From: Lineus longissimus
Lineage: Eukaryota; Nemertea; Pilidiophora; Heteronemertea; Lineidae
Direction: 5' to 3'
Assembly: GCF_910592395.1 (NCBI RefSeq)
Contig: NC_088326.1
Coordinates: 9,243,001-9,307,000 of the forward strand
DNA length: 64,000 nt
Shown in pieces: positions 1-11,737 of the stretch; the first letter of the stretch is position 1, and the number at the start of each line of letters is the position of its first letter. The position numbers and the translations under genes were made by a program. The notes under the pieces were generated by a model that was given only the letters and a program-made list of their open reading frames with translations, had not been told where the DNA came from and ran no database searches.

Positions 1-376
1 ACATGACCTGTTATTTCTCAAAGCTTGGAAGCTCAAATGTCTGAATGTAATGTATGCGCGTAATGTATACTCTCAGCAAGCGAATAGTTGTGATCGTCGG
101 TTTTTGATACGAATCGTTTCCTGTATGGCTGTTACAAGCCGTTGTCTGAATATGGTGTGAACCTGTTTACCGTACAATGCTGCTCCCTGTGACGCTGTAC
201 CCGCAAATGTTCAATGAAAAAAATGCTGATAATGACTTACACGGCTTTTTCGCATCGTAAACATAGTGGTACCCGGGTTAACTGTCTTTGGGTTTGGCCT
301 AATTTTACAACGATTACTCCCCATGTAACCACGATCTCGGATGGACAGGCTGTGTATTATGAATAGGAAAAGTCAC
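1..376. other. No gene seen
   Basis: No supported coding sequence or repeat is visible in these first 376 bases. The broken minus-strand gene that follows meets a stop codon at about 377, so its 3' untranslated region, if it has one, would lie here. Confidence 0.5.
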
Positions 377-2814
377 CTAGGGACCGTTGCGTAGAATACT
401 TTTTTGGCGAAATATTGCGCAAAGTCCAGTAAGCCCCCTAGAGGTTCCATCACTATGCAAATCCCAACACTTGCTCTCAGAACACTCCTCTGCTACCTGC
501 AATTTTGCTAAGACATGTGCGCGGTCAACAAAATTGCAGACGGTTGCGGCACTGGGAAGATCCCCATCTTGGTGTTTTGGCCATGCAACCATTTGCTTAC
601 ACACTGAATAACCTTTCTTACATGTGCTGATGCAACCTCACATTCACCTGACAATTCCATGGCACACAACTCAAGTTCATCAGTGAACCGGTTATTGACA
701 TCCTCTCGTGTTTGGAATGAGTCAGGACTACGATAATGAAGTAATTCTGCCTCCAGAGTCACAAGCTCTGCCTTTAGAGATTTTCTTTCCTTTTTTTCTT
801 CAGTTGCCCTGTCAGCATTTGTTTTGTTCTGTAGTTTGTACTTGCTAACGAGGTTTTGAAGGCTCGTGATTTTTTCTCTTAGAGGAGCAATTTGTTCTTT
901 CATATCATTAACACTACGTTGATAAGCAAGTTTTTTTCCAGGTTTTGCTCCTGCTCCTGCAGTTCACTTAATTTTTTCAGCGACCTTTGGTAAACACCAC
1001 TAGATTTTAACTCAACTAAGTTTTGTTGAGAGTCAGAAAGTTCCTTTTCTTTTTTTGACAAGTTGGTTTTCAAATGGAAATAACGTGCCCTCAGTTCTGA
1101 TAATTCAGCGTCCTTTTCACGGTTTGTGGTGTTCAATTCAGATACCTGACCACTAAGATGTTTGGAGTGTTCAGCAAGGGCGTCCAACTTTATTTTTAGT
1201 TCACCAATTAGAACCATTTTTTCCCTCAAGCTCAACCTTGAGTGATTTTATCAAAGCCCCCCGTTTCTGTGGAGACATGAGGTCACCAGAATGCTCCACA
1301 ATCTCGGATTTATTGGATTCCAGTTCATCATTTTTTCCACTTCCAGGATGTCCAGTACTAATATCAAGATCTGATGCTGAATGTAGGCCTACTGCCTCAG
1401 TGTCAGATACATTTGGACTCGAACATGTCGGAGGGATCACTTCCAAGTCCAACTGTGCACCAATATCTCGTCGCAAGAGTTCATCCAGAAGATCACCTTT
1501 TCTCGCTTTACTCTTGTTCAACGACTTAAATTCACTCCGGAGTTCACCGAGAATGTCTCTCACTTTGTCCTGAGGGGAGCAGAACTTAACTTTCCTAACA
1601 CCTGTAACCAAGTGCACACGTGCTCAAGATCAATCTTTTCCAGTTTACGAAAGTCATCCAATTAAAAAAGTACGCCAACTTTCAGCTGATGAATGCCAAA
1701 GATGTCACTGTCACAGTCTTTCAGTAGCGTGGGATCTAAAAGTTTATGACGATTGACACCAAGGGATGAACACAATGGCCCAACATACGCCAAGTCAACA
1801 AAGGCATCAAGAAAAACTGGGGACTTCCTCAATAGTCAGAACGTTCAGTTTATTTTGAGCAGTTTCAATCAATGTGCGGAAGCCAGGGGATCCACGGAAG
1901 TCAAACATCAACGACATAACCTCTGTGATGACGTCCCATGACTTGCTGAGTTCAGACTTCAGCCGCCCCATCTGGACAAGTTGATGATTATGAACTCGAT
2001 CTCTATTCGTTTCTGGAAGTTTAGGTGGGCGACCTTTCCCCTTTCCCTTGGCTTGAGATATCGCCGAACTTGCCTGCACCAGTCATCTTCTGTAAAAAAA
2101 GTTACACAGGTTTAAGCAAAAAAAAAAGATTAAAATGTGTCAACCATTCTCAACCTGATGGGACAGGACTGTCATGACAGTAGTGTTTATACATGTCACT
2201 AAATGTGATGGGCCTATTTATTTGTACAACAATAAACATGTATGTGTAGGCCTAGGCCTGATAGCATAGCAGAAATATTGTTGAGCAATTCATTTCATCT
2301 GTGAGGTGAATGAAATACAGTCATTTTGATCCAGGCTATGTAAAATCAACAAGCCGAGTTGTATCTCTCTCTAATTATTTCGTCTGTTTAATAACTTTGG
2401 TAGCGTTCACATCTTCCTCCATCTTGATCATTCAAGAGGCTTCAAGAAACTGACATCATTTAGACTGGGGCTCTCTGTTGCGCAGAGTTGCGTCACGGCG
2501 TCATTGACCCAGACCCTAGATGCTTGGTTGCATGACGTCACAATGTCATCCTAGCAACCCAGGAGCACAGAACCCGGTTTATCACAGTTACTTCGCAAAA
2601 TATACTGGCGGGAAATTCTCATAACTTTACTACCACAGTTGGCGCAAACATAGCACATTTGGCTCAAATTAACCTGTTGCACTTGACTTACCTTTACCTC
2701 TGCAAGACTGCTGGCACTTTTGGATGGTTGTAGAGCGGCTGTAACTTTCTTTGAATAGGTATGATCCTTTTCGATGGCAGCAATTAGATCAATCTGATCA
2801 GTCTGTACTGACAT
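377..2814 (-). pseudogene. AT-hook and coiled-coil protein gene, frameshifted
   Basis: This is a minus-strand gene readable in pieces. An ATG at 2814 opens a 41-codon exon starting MSVQTDQIDL that ends at 2692 before a GTAAGT donor. A TGCAG acceptor lets the next exon start in the same phase at 2073 with a basic GKGKGRPPK AT-hook-like motif. Downstream the frame must change at about 1820 (CCCC run), about 1220 and about 940 (A runs), and again near 600. Residues from 1235 to 508 are heptad-like and rich in E, K and L, so a coiled coil is likely. The last part, 604-377, contains LPSAATVCNFVD and LHSDGTSR, which look like the start of a transposase-like domain found in uncharacterised invertebrate proteins (recall, not verified). 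Either this is a decayed transposon-derived gene, or the homopolymer shifts are assembly errors. Function is unknown. Confidence 0.5.
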
Positions 2815-3388
2815 TTCTGAAAATAAAATGCATAGATTAACGCATAAAGCAGAATGAAATCCTAAAACGTCCGGCCTTTCTGCTTGCCGGTTAACCGGGA
2901 ACTTACTTAACATAAACTTTTAGAATTCGGTAATCTTGACTTTATTGACTTCTAGTTTAAAACAAAACAAACGCTCACTTCAGACAGTCGCTTCTACAAC
3001 CCAGACTTTTTTTCCGAGTCCGGCTACTGCCACCCCGAGGCTATCGGCCGGTGGCGCCAACTCGGGACAGTCACTGGAACTGACCAGACCATTACAATCC
3101 ATCAAGTGATAGTGCATAATTCGGTATAACTATTTCTTGTATGTCTTATGATAAATTATTTTATTTATATCTCATTGTGCACTTTGTTTTACTGTATTTT
3201 TTGTGTATTTTACTTCTCCATTATTATTGTCATCGACCTTTAGTTTATAGGTCCACGTTATTGTACAGTGCTAGAAAGGGTCAGATTCTATTGGCACTTT
3301 AAATAATAAAATTATTATTATTATAATTATAATTATGAAGCAATGAAAACCAACACCCATCTTGAGATGTTACTACTATAAAATAGCC
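2815..3388. other. Non-coding stretch with TA-rich tract
   Basis: No supported gene. The ATG exon downstream is preceded by a TTTTATTTTCAG acceptor-like site at about 2816-2827, so an untranslated first exon may lie here. An AT-rich tract at 3300-3340 consists of ATTATTATAATTAT-type repeats. Confidence 0.4.
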
Positions 3389-3670
3389 TCAGTTCATGAG
3401 TTCTCTAGTCATGTCATTTTTGTTTACTAGAAAATCAATATCCTCACCATTTGTCTTTATGGGATTCGCATGCCTGCAACATTTGCAATGTGCCTCCCCT
3501 TCTGGTCCCTTTGAAGCTGGTATGGCTGGGTGATCAGGGTCAAGACTGTCATTGTTTTCATCAGCGACACCAGAATGATCCCAGTCCATGGTATCATCCA
3601 ATGATGAATCTGGGGTTAACACTGAAGGAGAAGGTCCAGCATCACTTGGAGAGATCAGGCCTTCTACAAG
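3389..3670 (-). CDS. Terminal exon of an unrecognised gene
   Basis: The minus-strand reading runs from a TTTTCGTTTCAG acceptor (3671-3682) to a stop at 3389, about 93 residues. It starts LVEGLISPSDAGPSPSV, is rich in Asp, Ser and Pro, and contains HCKCCRHANPI, a cysteine/histidine cluster too short to name. Upstream exons are not identified between here and 4.2 kb, so the gene is partial. It lies immediately upstream of the broken coiled-coil gene on the same strand and could be an upstream exon set of that gene, but it ends with its own stop codon. Function is unknown. Confidence 0.35.
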   Translation of the reverse strand, partial: LVEGLISPSDAGPSPSVLTPDSSLDDTMDWDHSGVADENNDSLDPDHPAIPASKGPEGEAHCKCCRHANPIKTNGEDIDFLVNKNDMTRELMN

Positions 3671-3682
3671 CTGAAACGAAAA

Positions 3683-4218
3683 CAAAAATATAGGTCAGTA
3701 CTATACTCAGGTCATGAGGTACAGGCCTACATGTACAGTATGAGTACACTCCAGTTTGTCATGACGATGACAGTCCAGTTCTTGGCGTACATAATTCCTC
3801 GCCATGGCCTCCAGAAGTGCATGGTGGTAACGAGCACAGGGTAGCCCGATGCAGAACACTCACCAAGTATACTAAATCACGATTCCGGTTACAATTCAAC
3901 TTTTATTTCGCACAAATTCTCTCAATCATGTCAATCACACAGCGAAAAAAAGGCGCAGTCCTTCTCTCACCTGCCGCTACCTTTCGCAAGTCCCCCACAC
4001 TTGACTTACTTAAAGGGGTAGTGGCTCGCAGCCACCACGGCACAGTGTGGTGTGGTATCAAAACATAGCTAAAACATCATCTTATATTTCTACAGGTTAT
4101 TGAACTCATATAATATCCCTGAGCCCAGGTGGTTTGGATGTAATTGTGCCTACCTTCTTCTTACTCCTCGCAGCATTTCTCATTCTCCGATGATGTGCAC
4201 TGCCACTCACTGTCACAA
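3683..4218. other. No gene seen
   Basis: Only short open frames without domain content are present. The 940-bp repeat begins at the downstream edge. Confidence 0.4.
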
Positions 4219-6350
4219 ATATCTTTTTCCATGAAGTTTTTAACATTTTTTGCCTGTCCTACATCACCAGAGTACCTTGAAGTCACGGCTGGTAGATATG
4301 AGTAATTTTTCACCGATGTTTCATCCCTTGATATTATGCCGAGTCTTCTAAGGTCACAGATATGAGTAATTTTTCACCGATGTTTCAGCCCTTGATATTA
4401 TACCTGTCACCATACTTTTGGGGGCTGCCTATTAGTTTGCTCCATACACCCCTGAAGCCCTCCCACCACCATCACCATGGACATTATATCAAGCTGTCTG
4501 ATCCTCTGAGACGGATGTCCCAAGCCTGGTCCTGAGATGCTTAAGTCTGGTCCTTAACTAAACCTAGTCAGCTATGTGTCCTTCGCCCGGGGTCCTGGGT
4601 ACCTGAGTCCTAGCATCCAGAATGCTATTACTGGCTAAGTTGATGATAGTTCATAGTGTCAGATGGATGTCCTGAAATGATACCCTTGGATGTCCTACTG
4701 TCACAAAATCAGCCCTGGATGCCCTAGCCTACTGTCAAGGACCCTGGTCTTCATTTTCCTGCTGACACAACATTATTTACCCTTGGATGTCCTGCTGACA
4801 CGACATTTACCCTCAGATGTCCGACACGACATTAACCCTTCGATGTCTGACTGCTGATGGACAGGACACCCGGACAGCTAGGACTGACTGTCACAACTAC
4901 CCTGCCCTCATGTCCTGCCCGGGTGCCCTGCAGACACGATATTTACCCTCGGATCCTACTGACACGACATTAACCCTCGGATGTCCTACTGACATGACAT
5001 TAACCCTCAGATGTCTTGTTTGACACCACTAGTACCCTGGGACAAAAGGTTGTGACTTCCGAAGGTTGTGACAAGACAATATTCATTAGCACAACCTTCC
5101 AGGATAATTGGCAAGATATTTAATTCAGGAGATGATCTGGCTAGTAATCTTGCGTGAAATATCTTTTTCCATGAAGTTTTTAACATTTTTTGCCTGTCCT
5201 ACATCACCAGAGTACCTTGAAGTCACGGCTGGTAGATATGAGTAATTTTTCACCGATGTTTCATCCCTTGATATTATGCCGAGTCTTCTGAGGTCACAGA
5301 TATGAGTAATTTTTCACCGATGTTTCAGCCCTTGATATTATACCTGTCACCATACTTTTGGGGGCTGCCTATTAGTTTGCTCCATACACCCCTGAAGCCC
5401 TCCCACCACCATCACCATGGACATTATATCAAGCTGTCTGATCCTCTGAGACGGATGTCCCAAGCCTGGTCCTGAGATGGTTAAGTCTGGTCCTTAACTA
5501 AACCTAGCCAGCTATGTGTCCTTCGCCCGGGGTCCTGGGTACCTGAGTCCTAGCATCCAGAATGCTATTACTGGCTAAGTTGATGATAGTTCATAGTGTC
5601 AGATGGATGTCCTGAAATGATACCCTTGGATGTCCTACTGTCACAACATCAGCCCTGGATGCCCTAGCCTACTGTCAAGGACCCTGGTCTTCATTTTCCT
5701 GCTGACACAACATTATTTACCCTTGGATGTCCTGCTGACACGACATTTACCCTCGGATGTCCGACACGACATTAACCCTTCGATGTCTGACTGCTGATGG
5801 ACAGGACACCCGGACAGCTAGGAATGACTGTCACAACTACCCTGCCCTCATGTCCTGCCCGGGTGCCCTGCGGACACGATATTTACCCTCGGATCCTACT
5901 GACACGACATTAACCCTCGGATGTCCTACTGACATGACATTAACCCTCAGATGTCTTGTTTGACACCACTAGTACCCTGGGACAAAAGGTTGTGACTTCC
6001 GAAGGTTGTGACAAGACAATATTCATTAGCACAACCTTCCAGGATAATTGGCAAGATATTTAATTCAGGAGATGGTCTGGCTAGTAATCTTGCGTGAAAT
6101 ATCTTTTTCCATGAAGTTTTTAACATTTTTTGCCTGTCCTACATCACCAGAGTACCTTGACGTCACGGCAGGTAGATATGAGTAATTTTTCACCGATGTT
6201 TCAGCCCTTGATATTATGCCGAGTCTTCTGAGGTCACAGATATGAGTAATTTTTCACCGATGTTTCAGCCCTTGATATTATACCTGTCACCATACGTTTG
6301 GGGGCTGCCTATTAGTTTGCTCCATACACCCCTGAAGCCCTCCCACCACC
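4219..6350 (+). repeat. 940-bp direct tandem repeat, two full copies and a third partial one (left arm)
   Basis: The segment starting AATATCTTTTTCCATGAAG at about 4219 recurs at about 5158 and 6098, so the period is close to 940 bp. The first two copies are nearly identical; the third diverges after about 250 bp. Each full copy ends with a run of short units around the phrase GGATGTCCTACTGACACGAC, itself a degenerate minisatellite of about 35-40 bp. Open frames inside it are repeat artefacts. The same unit occurs in inverted orientation at 8425-9870, so this forms the left arm of a very large inverted repeat. Confidence 0.85.
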
Positions 6351-6499
6351 ATCATGTACTTCCTCATGAATCAAATTCGTGCCCCCAACATGTCCATGAC
6401 GATGTTTCAAGGCCGTTTGGCATCCTAAAATGTGAAGAAGTACAGGTTTTCATTCATTTAGTAGGTTTACACAACTGTCGTGTACGCAAGGAATTTTCT

Positions 6500-8430
6500 T
6501 CAGTGTGCCTGTCCTACATCACCAGAGTACCTTGACGTCACTGCTGGTAGATATGAGTAATTTTGCACCGATGTTTCAGCCCTTGATATTATACCCGAGT
6601 CTTGTGAGGTCACAATTACGTCACCAAAACCTATTCTGGTCATACAGGTTAACCATTACCGACGTCAGAATAGGTTTTTGTACATAGTTGTTACCTCAGA
6701 AGACTCAAGCACAATATCAAGGGGTGAAAAATCGGTGAAAAATTACTCAGGTTATTCTGGTGATGCAGGGCAAGCATTACCGACATCAGAATAGGTTTTG
6801 GTTACCTAGTTGTGACCTTACAAGACATTCTTCCGTCCGTAATGCTTGCCCTGTATGACCAGAATACCCTGACATCACTGTTGACAGACACCGATGTTTC
6901 AGCCCTTGATATTATGCCCCAGTCTCCTGAGGTCACAACTAGGTCACCAAAACCAATTCTGACGTCGGCAATGCTTGCCCTGCATCACCAGAATACCCTG
7001 ATGTCACCGCTGGTAGTTCTGAGTAATTTTTTACCGATGTTTCAGCCCTTGATATCATGCCCCAGTCTTCTGAGATCACAACTAGGTCACCAAAACCCAT
7101 TCTAACGTCAGTAATGCTTGCCCTGTATGACCAGAATAACCTGAGTAATTTTTCACCGATGTTTCACCCCTTCATATTGTGCCTGAGTCTTCTGAGGTAA
7201 CAACTATGTACCAAAACCTATTCTGACGTCGGTAATGGTTGCCCTGTATGACCAGAATAGGTTTTGGTGACGTAGTTGTGACCTCACAAGACTCGGGTAT
7301 AATATCAAGCCTGAAACATCGGTGAAAAATTACTCATATCTGCCATGGGTGACGTCAGGGTATTGTTGTGACCTCACAAATTGGCACTTTTAGGCCAAAC
7401 AATTACTCATATCTGCCAGGGGTGACGTCAGGGTATTCTGGTGATGCAGGAGAAGCATTACTGACGTCAGAATAGGTTTTGGTGACGTAGTTGTGACCTC
7501 ACAAGACTCAGGAATAATATGTGACGTCAGGTTATTCTGGTAAAGCAGGACAAGCATTACTAATTTATGTAAGGTCACAACTAGGTCACCAAAACCTATT
7601 CTGACGTCGGTAATGATTGCCCTGTATAACCAGAATACCTTGACGTCACCGCTGGTAGTTCTGAGTAATTTTTAACCGATTTTTCACCCTTGAGTCTTCT
7701 GAGGTCACAGATATGAGTAATTTTTCACCGATGTTTCAGCCCTTACAACTGAGTCTTGTCACTCTGGAATCACTCAAACCTATACTGACGTCAGAGCCCT
7801 TTGTCCTACAGCTCCAGAGCTTACTGTCGTCACCACTGAGCGACATAAGTAAAATTCCACCGATGTTTCATGGCTTAACATGATATATGAGTAACCTACA
7901 CTGACGTCAGGGCCTTTGTCCTACACCACCAGGGCTTACTGTCGTCACCACTAAGAGACCTGAGTGAAATTCCACCGATGTTTCATGACTTAATATGATA
8001 TCTTGGTACGGTCCAGTCACCTAAGAATCACTTACCTACACTGATCTCAGAGCCTAGCCTTTTGTCCTTCAGCACCAGAGCTTACTGTCGTCACCACTGA
8101 GAGACATGAGTGAAATTCCACCGATGTTTCATGGCCTAACATGATATAAGAGTACGGGTAAATCACTCTAACATCACTTACACCTACTAAGGCTACTTTG
8201 ACGTCAGAGCCCTTTGTCCTACTGTCCTACTGTCGTCACCGCTGAGAGATATGAGTAAAATCCCACCGATGTTTCATGACTTAATATGATATATGAGTAA
8301 CTTTCACTGACGTCAGAGCGTTTGTCCTGCACCACAGATAGGTTTCGGTGACGTAGGTGTGACTCCTCAAGACTCGGCATAATATCAAAATTACTCATAT
8401 CTACCAGCCGTGACGTCAAGGTACTCTGGT
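6500..8430. repeat. Array of CRE-palindrome (TGACGTCA) units
   Basis: Units of very roughly 140-150 bp in both orientations carry the recurrent phrases TCACCGATGTTTCAGCCCTT, GAGGTCACAACTAGGTCACC, CCAAAACCTATTCTGACGTC and CATCACCAGAATACCCTGA. The palindrome TGACGTCA or its core GACGTC occurs at almost every unit boundary (for example near 6535, 7424, 7455, 7642, 7786, 8200, 8308, 8411). The array is the spacer of the large inverted repeat. Related sequence recurs at 48.4-49.2 kb inside the second duplication copy, so the unit is dispersed and probably mobile. No protein is supported. Confidence 0.8.
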
Positions 8431-9870
8431 GATGTAGGACAGGCAAAAAATTTTAAAAACTTCATGGAAAAAGATATTTCACGCAAGATTACTAGCCAGA
8501 TCATCTCCTGAATTAAATATCTTGCCAATTATCCTGGAAGGTTGTGCTAATGAATATTGTCTTGTCTTCGGAAGTCACTATACAATTGCTGCATGCTCGG
8601 TCGGGCGGCATGGTGTTTTGCGCCACCCGAGGCGCGTCATGTTGCCCGAAGCGAAGCTGAGGGCAACATGACCGCCGAGGGTGGTGCAAAACACCATGCT
8701 GCCCGACCGAGCATGCAGTAATTGTTTTGTCCCGACCTTCAACACATGGTAGAGGAAAAGTCAGGTCACATGGCAACCTAATATCGAGGCTACATACGTG
8801 AAAAGAGGGGTTTAAGAAGGGATTTTTAGTGAATATTTCACCATTTCACTTGACGTTCGCGTCATGGATGACGTAGAGATTACGTCGGGCCTAGAAGAAG
8901 GCCTAGAATTGAAGACGTCATAGCCGTCATGCAGCGTTCCCATGATGATATGATGACGTCAGCTCTGTTCGAGCGGGCGGCATTCACATTTTCGGACCGC
9001 AAAAAGTGACGTCAGAGGGGGACATTCATATTTTCGGACCGGCTTGACGTGACGTAGAATCCCATTTGAGATGACGTCGCGGGCAGGCATGACATTTGTG
9101 GCACTTTCGAGGTCGGGACAAAACCTTTTGTCCCAGGGTACTAGTGGTGTCAAACAAGACATCTGAGGGTTAATGTCATGTCATTAGGACATCCGAGGGT
9201 TAATGTCGTGTCAGTAGGATCCGAGGGTAAATATCGTGTCCGCAGGGCACCCGGGCAGGACATGAGGGCAGGGTAGTTGTGACAGTCAGTCCTAGCTGTC
9301 CGGGTGTCCTGTCCATCAGCAGTCAGACATCGAAGGGTTAATGTCGTGTCGGACATCTGAGGGTAAATGTCGTGTCAGCAGGACATCCAAGGGTAAATAA
9401 TGTTGTGTCAGCAGGAAAATGAAGACCAGGGTCCTTGACAGTAGGCTAGGGCATCCAGGGCTGATGTTGTGACAGTAGGACATCCAAGGGTATCATTTCA
9501 GGACATCCATCTGACACTAGGCCCTATCATCAACTTAGCCAGTAATAGATGCTAGGAGTCAGGTACCCAGGACCCCGGGCGAAGGACACATAGCTGGCTA
9601 GGTTTAGTTAAGGACCAGACTTAACCATCTCAGGACCGGGCTTGGGACATCCGTCTCAGAGGATCAGACAGCTTGATATAATGTCCATGGTGATGGTGGT
9701 GGGAGGGCTTCAGGGGTGTATGGAGCAAACTAATAGGCAGCCCCCAAAAGTATGGCGACAGGTATAATATCAAGGGCTGAAACATCGGTGAAAAATTAGT
9801 CACAACTAGGTCACCAAAACCGCTTGTAGTCAGTCCTGAGTAATTTTTCACCCATGTTTCAGCCTTGATA
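8425..9870 (-). repeat. Inverted copy of the 940-bp repeat (right arm)
   Basis: Read on the minus strand, this matches 4219-5158 almost throughout: the AAATATCTTTTTCCATGAAG start lies near 8460-8480, the ACTAGTACCCTGGGACAAAAG phrase near 9121-9145 and the GGATGTCC minisatellite at 9150-9490. It is interrupted by an inserted palindromic element at 8579-9121. It ends at about 9870 in degenerate CRE-type units. Its orientation opposite to the left arm makes the whole 4.2-9.9 kb block a giant foldback. Confidence 0.85.
8579..9121. mobile_element. Inserted element with a long hairpin
   Basis: Comparison with the intact repeat copies at 5.0 and 6.0 kb shows about 540 extra bases here, between GGAAGTCAC and AACCTTTTGTCCC. 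Its first part, 8583-8724, is a nearly perfect hairpin with arms of about 65 bp around a short loop at GAAGCGAAGCTGA. The phrase GGTCGGGACAA occurs near the right end and in inverted form just after the hairpin. It encodes nothing obvious, so it is best read as a non-autonomous foldback insertion. Confidence 0.65.
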
Positions 9871-10467
9871 TATGAAAGCCCTATCCCCGACAGTGCAATA
9901 GTTATGGCCAATGTACATTCCCATAACAATAAATACCAGACAAAACATGCTGAATGATCATGCATTTATTTATTATAAACAATCTATAAACAATCTCATT
10001 AACCTCCATGACAATTAACTTCCGTTACATTTAGGGGTCATTCAACATTTTCAAAATTTTCACAAGTCTACAAAGAGTAGACTTGGGGGGAGGGGGTCAA
10101 TGCCTGTAGTAGACTTTTTCTGCAACATGAAAATGGTGATTCTGGAAAATCAATGAATTCTTTCAGCCGGGTCTCCAGTGCCATGCCACTCAATAAACAA
10201 TGGTCCAAAAGTGACCCAGGACTAATTTGCTTGGTGTAACATTTCAAGCATGCCTGATAGGATCAGAAATATAAAAAAATTTTTATGAAGGCTTTTGAGG
10301 GAGGGAGGGGGGTCATGAAAAAGTCTACTCTGTAGACGTGTGAAAATGTTGAACGACCCCTTATAAACCCCTGACCATACATACATTAACTCATATACTG
10401 CTCCACATCAACAGGAAACACTGTGATGTGGGCCAGTATATTCTTTACCACATGAGCAATTGTACAC
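9871..10467. other. Non-coding, with first copy of a 140-bp direct repeat
   Basis: Bases 10136-10275 recur at 11159-11300 with few changes. Both carry the phrases CAATGAATTCTTTCAGCCGG and CAAGCATGCCTGATAGGATC. Two further shared phrases, GTTACCGGCCTCTCAAAATG and GCGGCCGACGAAAAAGCCGT, occur near 10503 and 10946. No gene is supported apart from the short fragment at the end. Confidence 0.6.
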
Positions 10468-10473
10468 CAAGTT
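10408..10473 (-). pseudogene. Fragment of a CSCGK-motif gene
   Basis: On the minus strand the short reading LVYNCSCGKEYTG matches the C-terminal LSYTCSCGKDYKV of the small gene at 11738 and 44958. The upstream part has been cut by the MITE at 10474-10806: directly beyond the MITE the flank resumes with CTATAACTT, which would encode the missing Tyr-Asn. This is therefore a diverged relic of the same family. Nothing in the motif identifies a function. Confidence 0.5.
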
Positions 10474-10806
10474 CACCCCCGTCTGACTGAGGCCGGTAAC
10501 GCACGTTACCGGCCTCTCAAAATGGCGGCCGACGAAAAAGCCGTAAAATTTTTTTGTTATATGTTGGGCTGAAATATCATAATTATTAGGCAATGAAACA
10601 TGTGGAAAACCCAGCTTGGCCATTTTCAGAGCATTCCGCAATCTTTGTTTGTTTTTCTTTGGTGCCCTCAGATTCAAAGCTGGCTTCAACTTTGAAACAT
10701 GGATCAGTTCCATGATCATTTCTGGGTCATGTCCTGCATCAAAGAACAACACCTCTGCTCTTTCACCATCTATCTTGATAACCTGAAACCCAGTCAGACG
10801 GGGGTG
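10474..10806. mobile_element. 333-bp MITE, 5-bp target duplication AAGTT
   Basis: The ends are perfect 16-bp inverted repeats, CACCCCCGTCTGACTG at the left and its complement at the right. Each end is flanked by AAGTT (10469-10473 and 10807-10811). The undisturbed context GTACACCAAGTTATAG is seen at about 11724, supporting the empty-site reading. A 5-bp duplication would fit several superfamilies. An open frame on the minus strand through it is not supported as a gene. Confidence 0.75.
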
Positions 10807-11737
10807 AAGTTATAGTTTTTCATGGTGCCCCACATTTTTCATGGACATCTATCATAACTGCCGATGTTTCAACTGCTTGACTGCCGAAGTTTCAACTGCC
10901 AATGTTTCAAATTCTCATACATACATTAACTCAGTGACCACATCACACGTTACCGGCCTCTCAAAATGGCGGCCGACGAAAAAGCCGTTAGAGGTAGGTT
11001 TTTTCTTCGCCTGATTCCTCTATTTCTGTGCGATACTATAGGATGCCGATTTCACAGGTTATTGATACCACCATGATCTTTAATCGGTGTAAGTGGCATA
11101 TTGAAATACGCCGTACTTTCTGAGAAATCTGCAGTTGATTGTGCCAAGCGCGAGGTCAATGGTGATTCTGGAAAATCAATGAATTCTTTCAGCCGGGTCT
11201 CCAGTGCCATGCCACTCAATAAACAATAGTCCAAAAGTGACCCAGGACTAATTTGCTTGGTGTAACATTTCAAGCATGCCTGATAGGATCAGAAATATCA
11301 ACTGCTTCAAATTTCGGCCATTTTGGGGTGAAAACATCATATCTTAAAATTTTTCATTATATAGTATATTAAAACAAAAAGGAATGTGCTTATCTGACTC
11401 AGTGGCCCCATGTTTCTATCTATCGGCAATACATTTATAGGGTCTAAACCTAACCGTTTAAAAGTTAGCTGTACATCAGTTGCCAAGCCCCTGTACAAAG
11501 CTCTGTTCTTCGGTCCTATTATAAAGCCAGTACCCAAAATTCAAACGGCCGTATCTCTTACATCCACCACTTGCGAAACTTAAGAATTGGGTTTTTGTGG
11601 TCAGATGGGTTTACTCTAACCCACAAAACACAAAATTTATTTGTAGCTGGGATGTTAATTAAATCTCACCTATCTCCCAGACTAATTAACTTCCATGACA
11701 ATTAACTTCCGTTGAGCAAGTGTACACCAAGTTATAG
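10807..11737. other. Non-coding, with second copy of the 140-bp direct repeat
   Basis: This contains 11159-11300, the second copy of the repeat at 10136-10275, and a second copy of the GCGGCCGACGAAAAAGCCGT phrase near 10970. Short open frames occur on the minus strand without domain content. Confidence 0.5.

Noticed and set aside
4817-5963. Open frames beginning MSDTTLTLRCLTADG in three places
   Set aside because: They lie in the tandem and inverted copies of a noncoding minisatellite (GGATGTCCTACTGACACGAC-like units); identity follows from the DNA repeat.
6242-6535. HHHH-containing frames
   Set aside because: These come from the CCACCACCATCACCATGG phrase of the 940-bp repeat; not a real His-rich protein.
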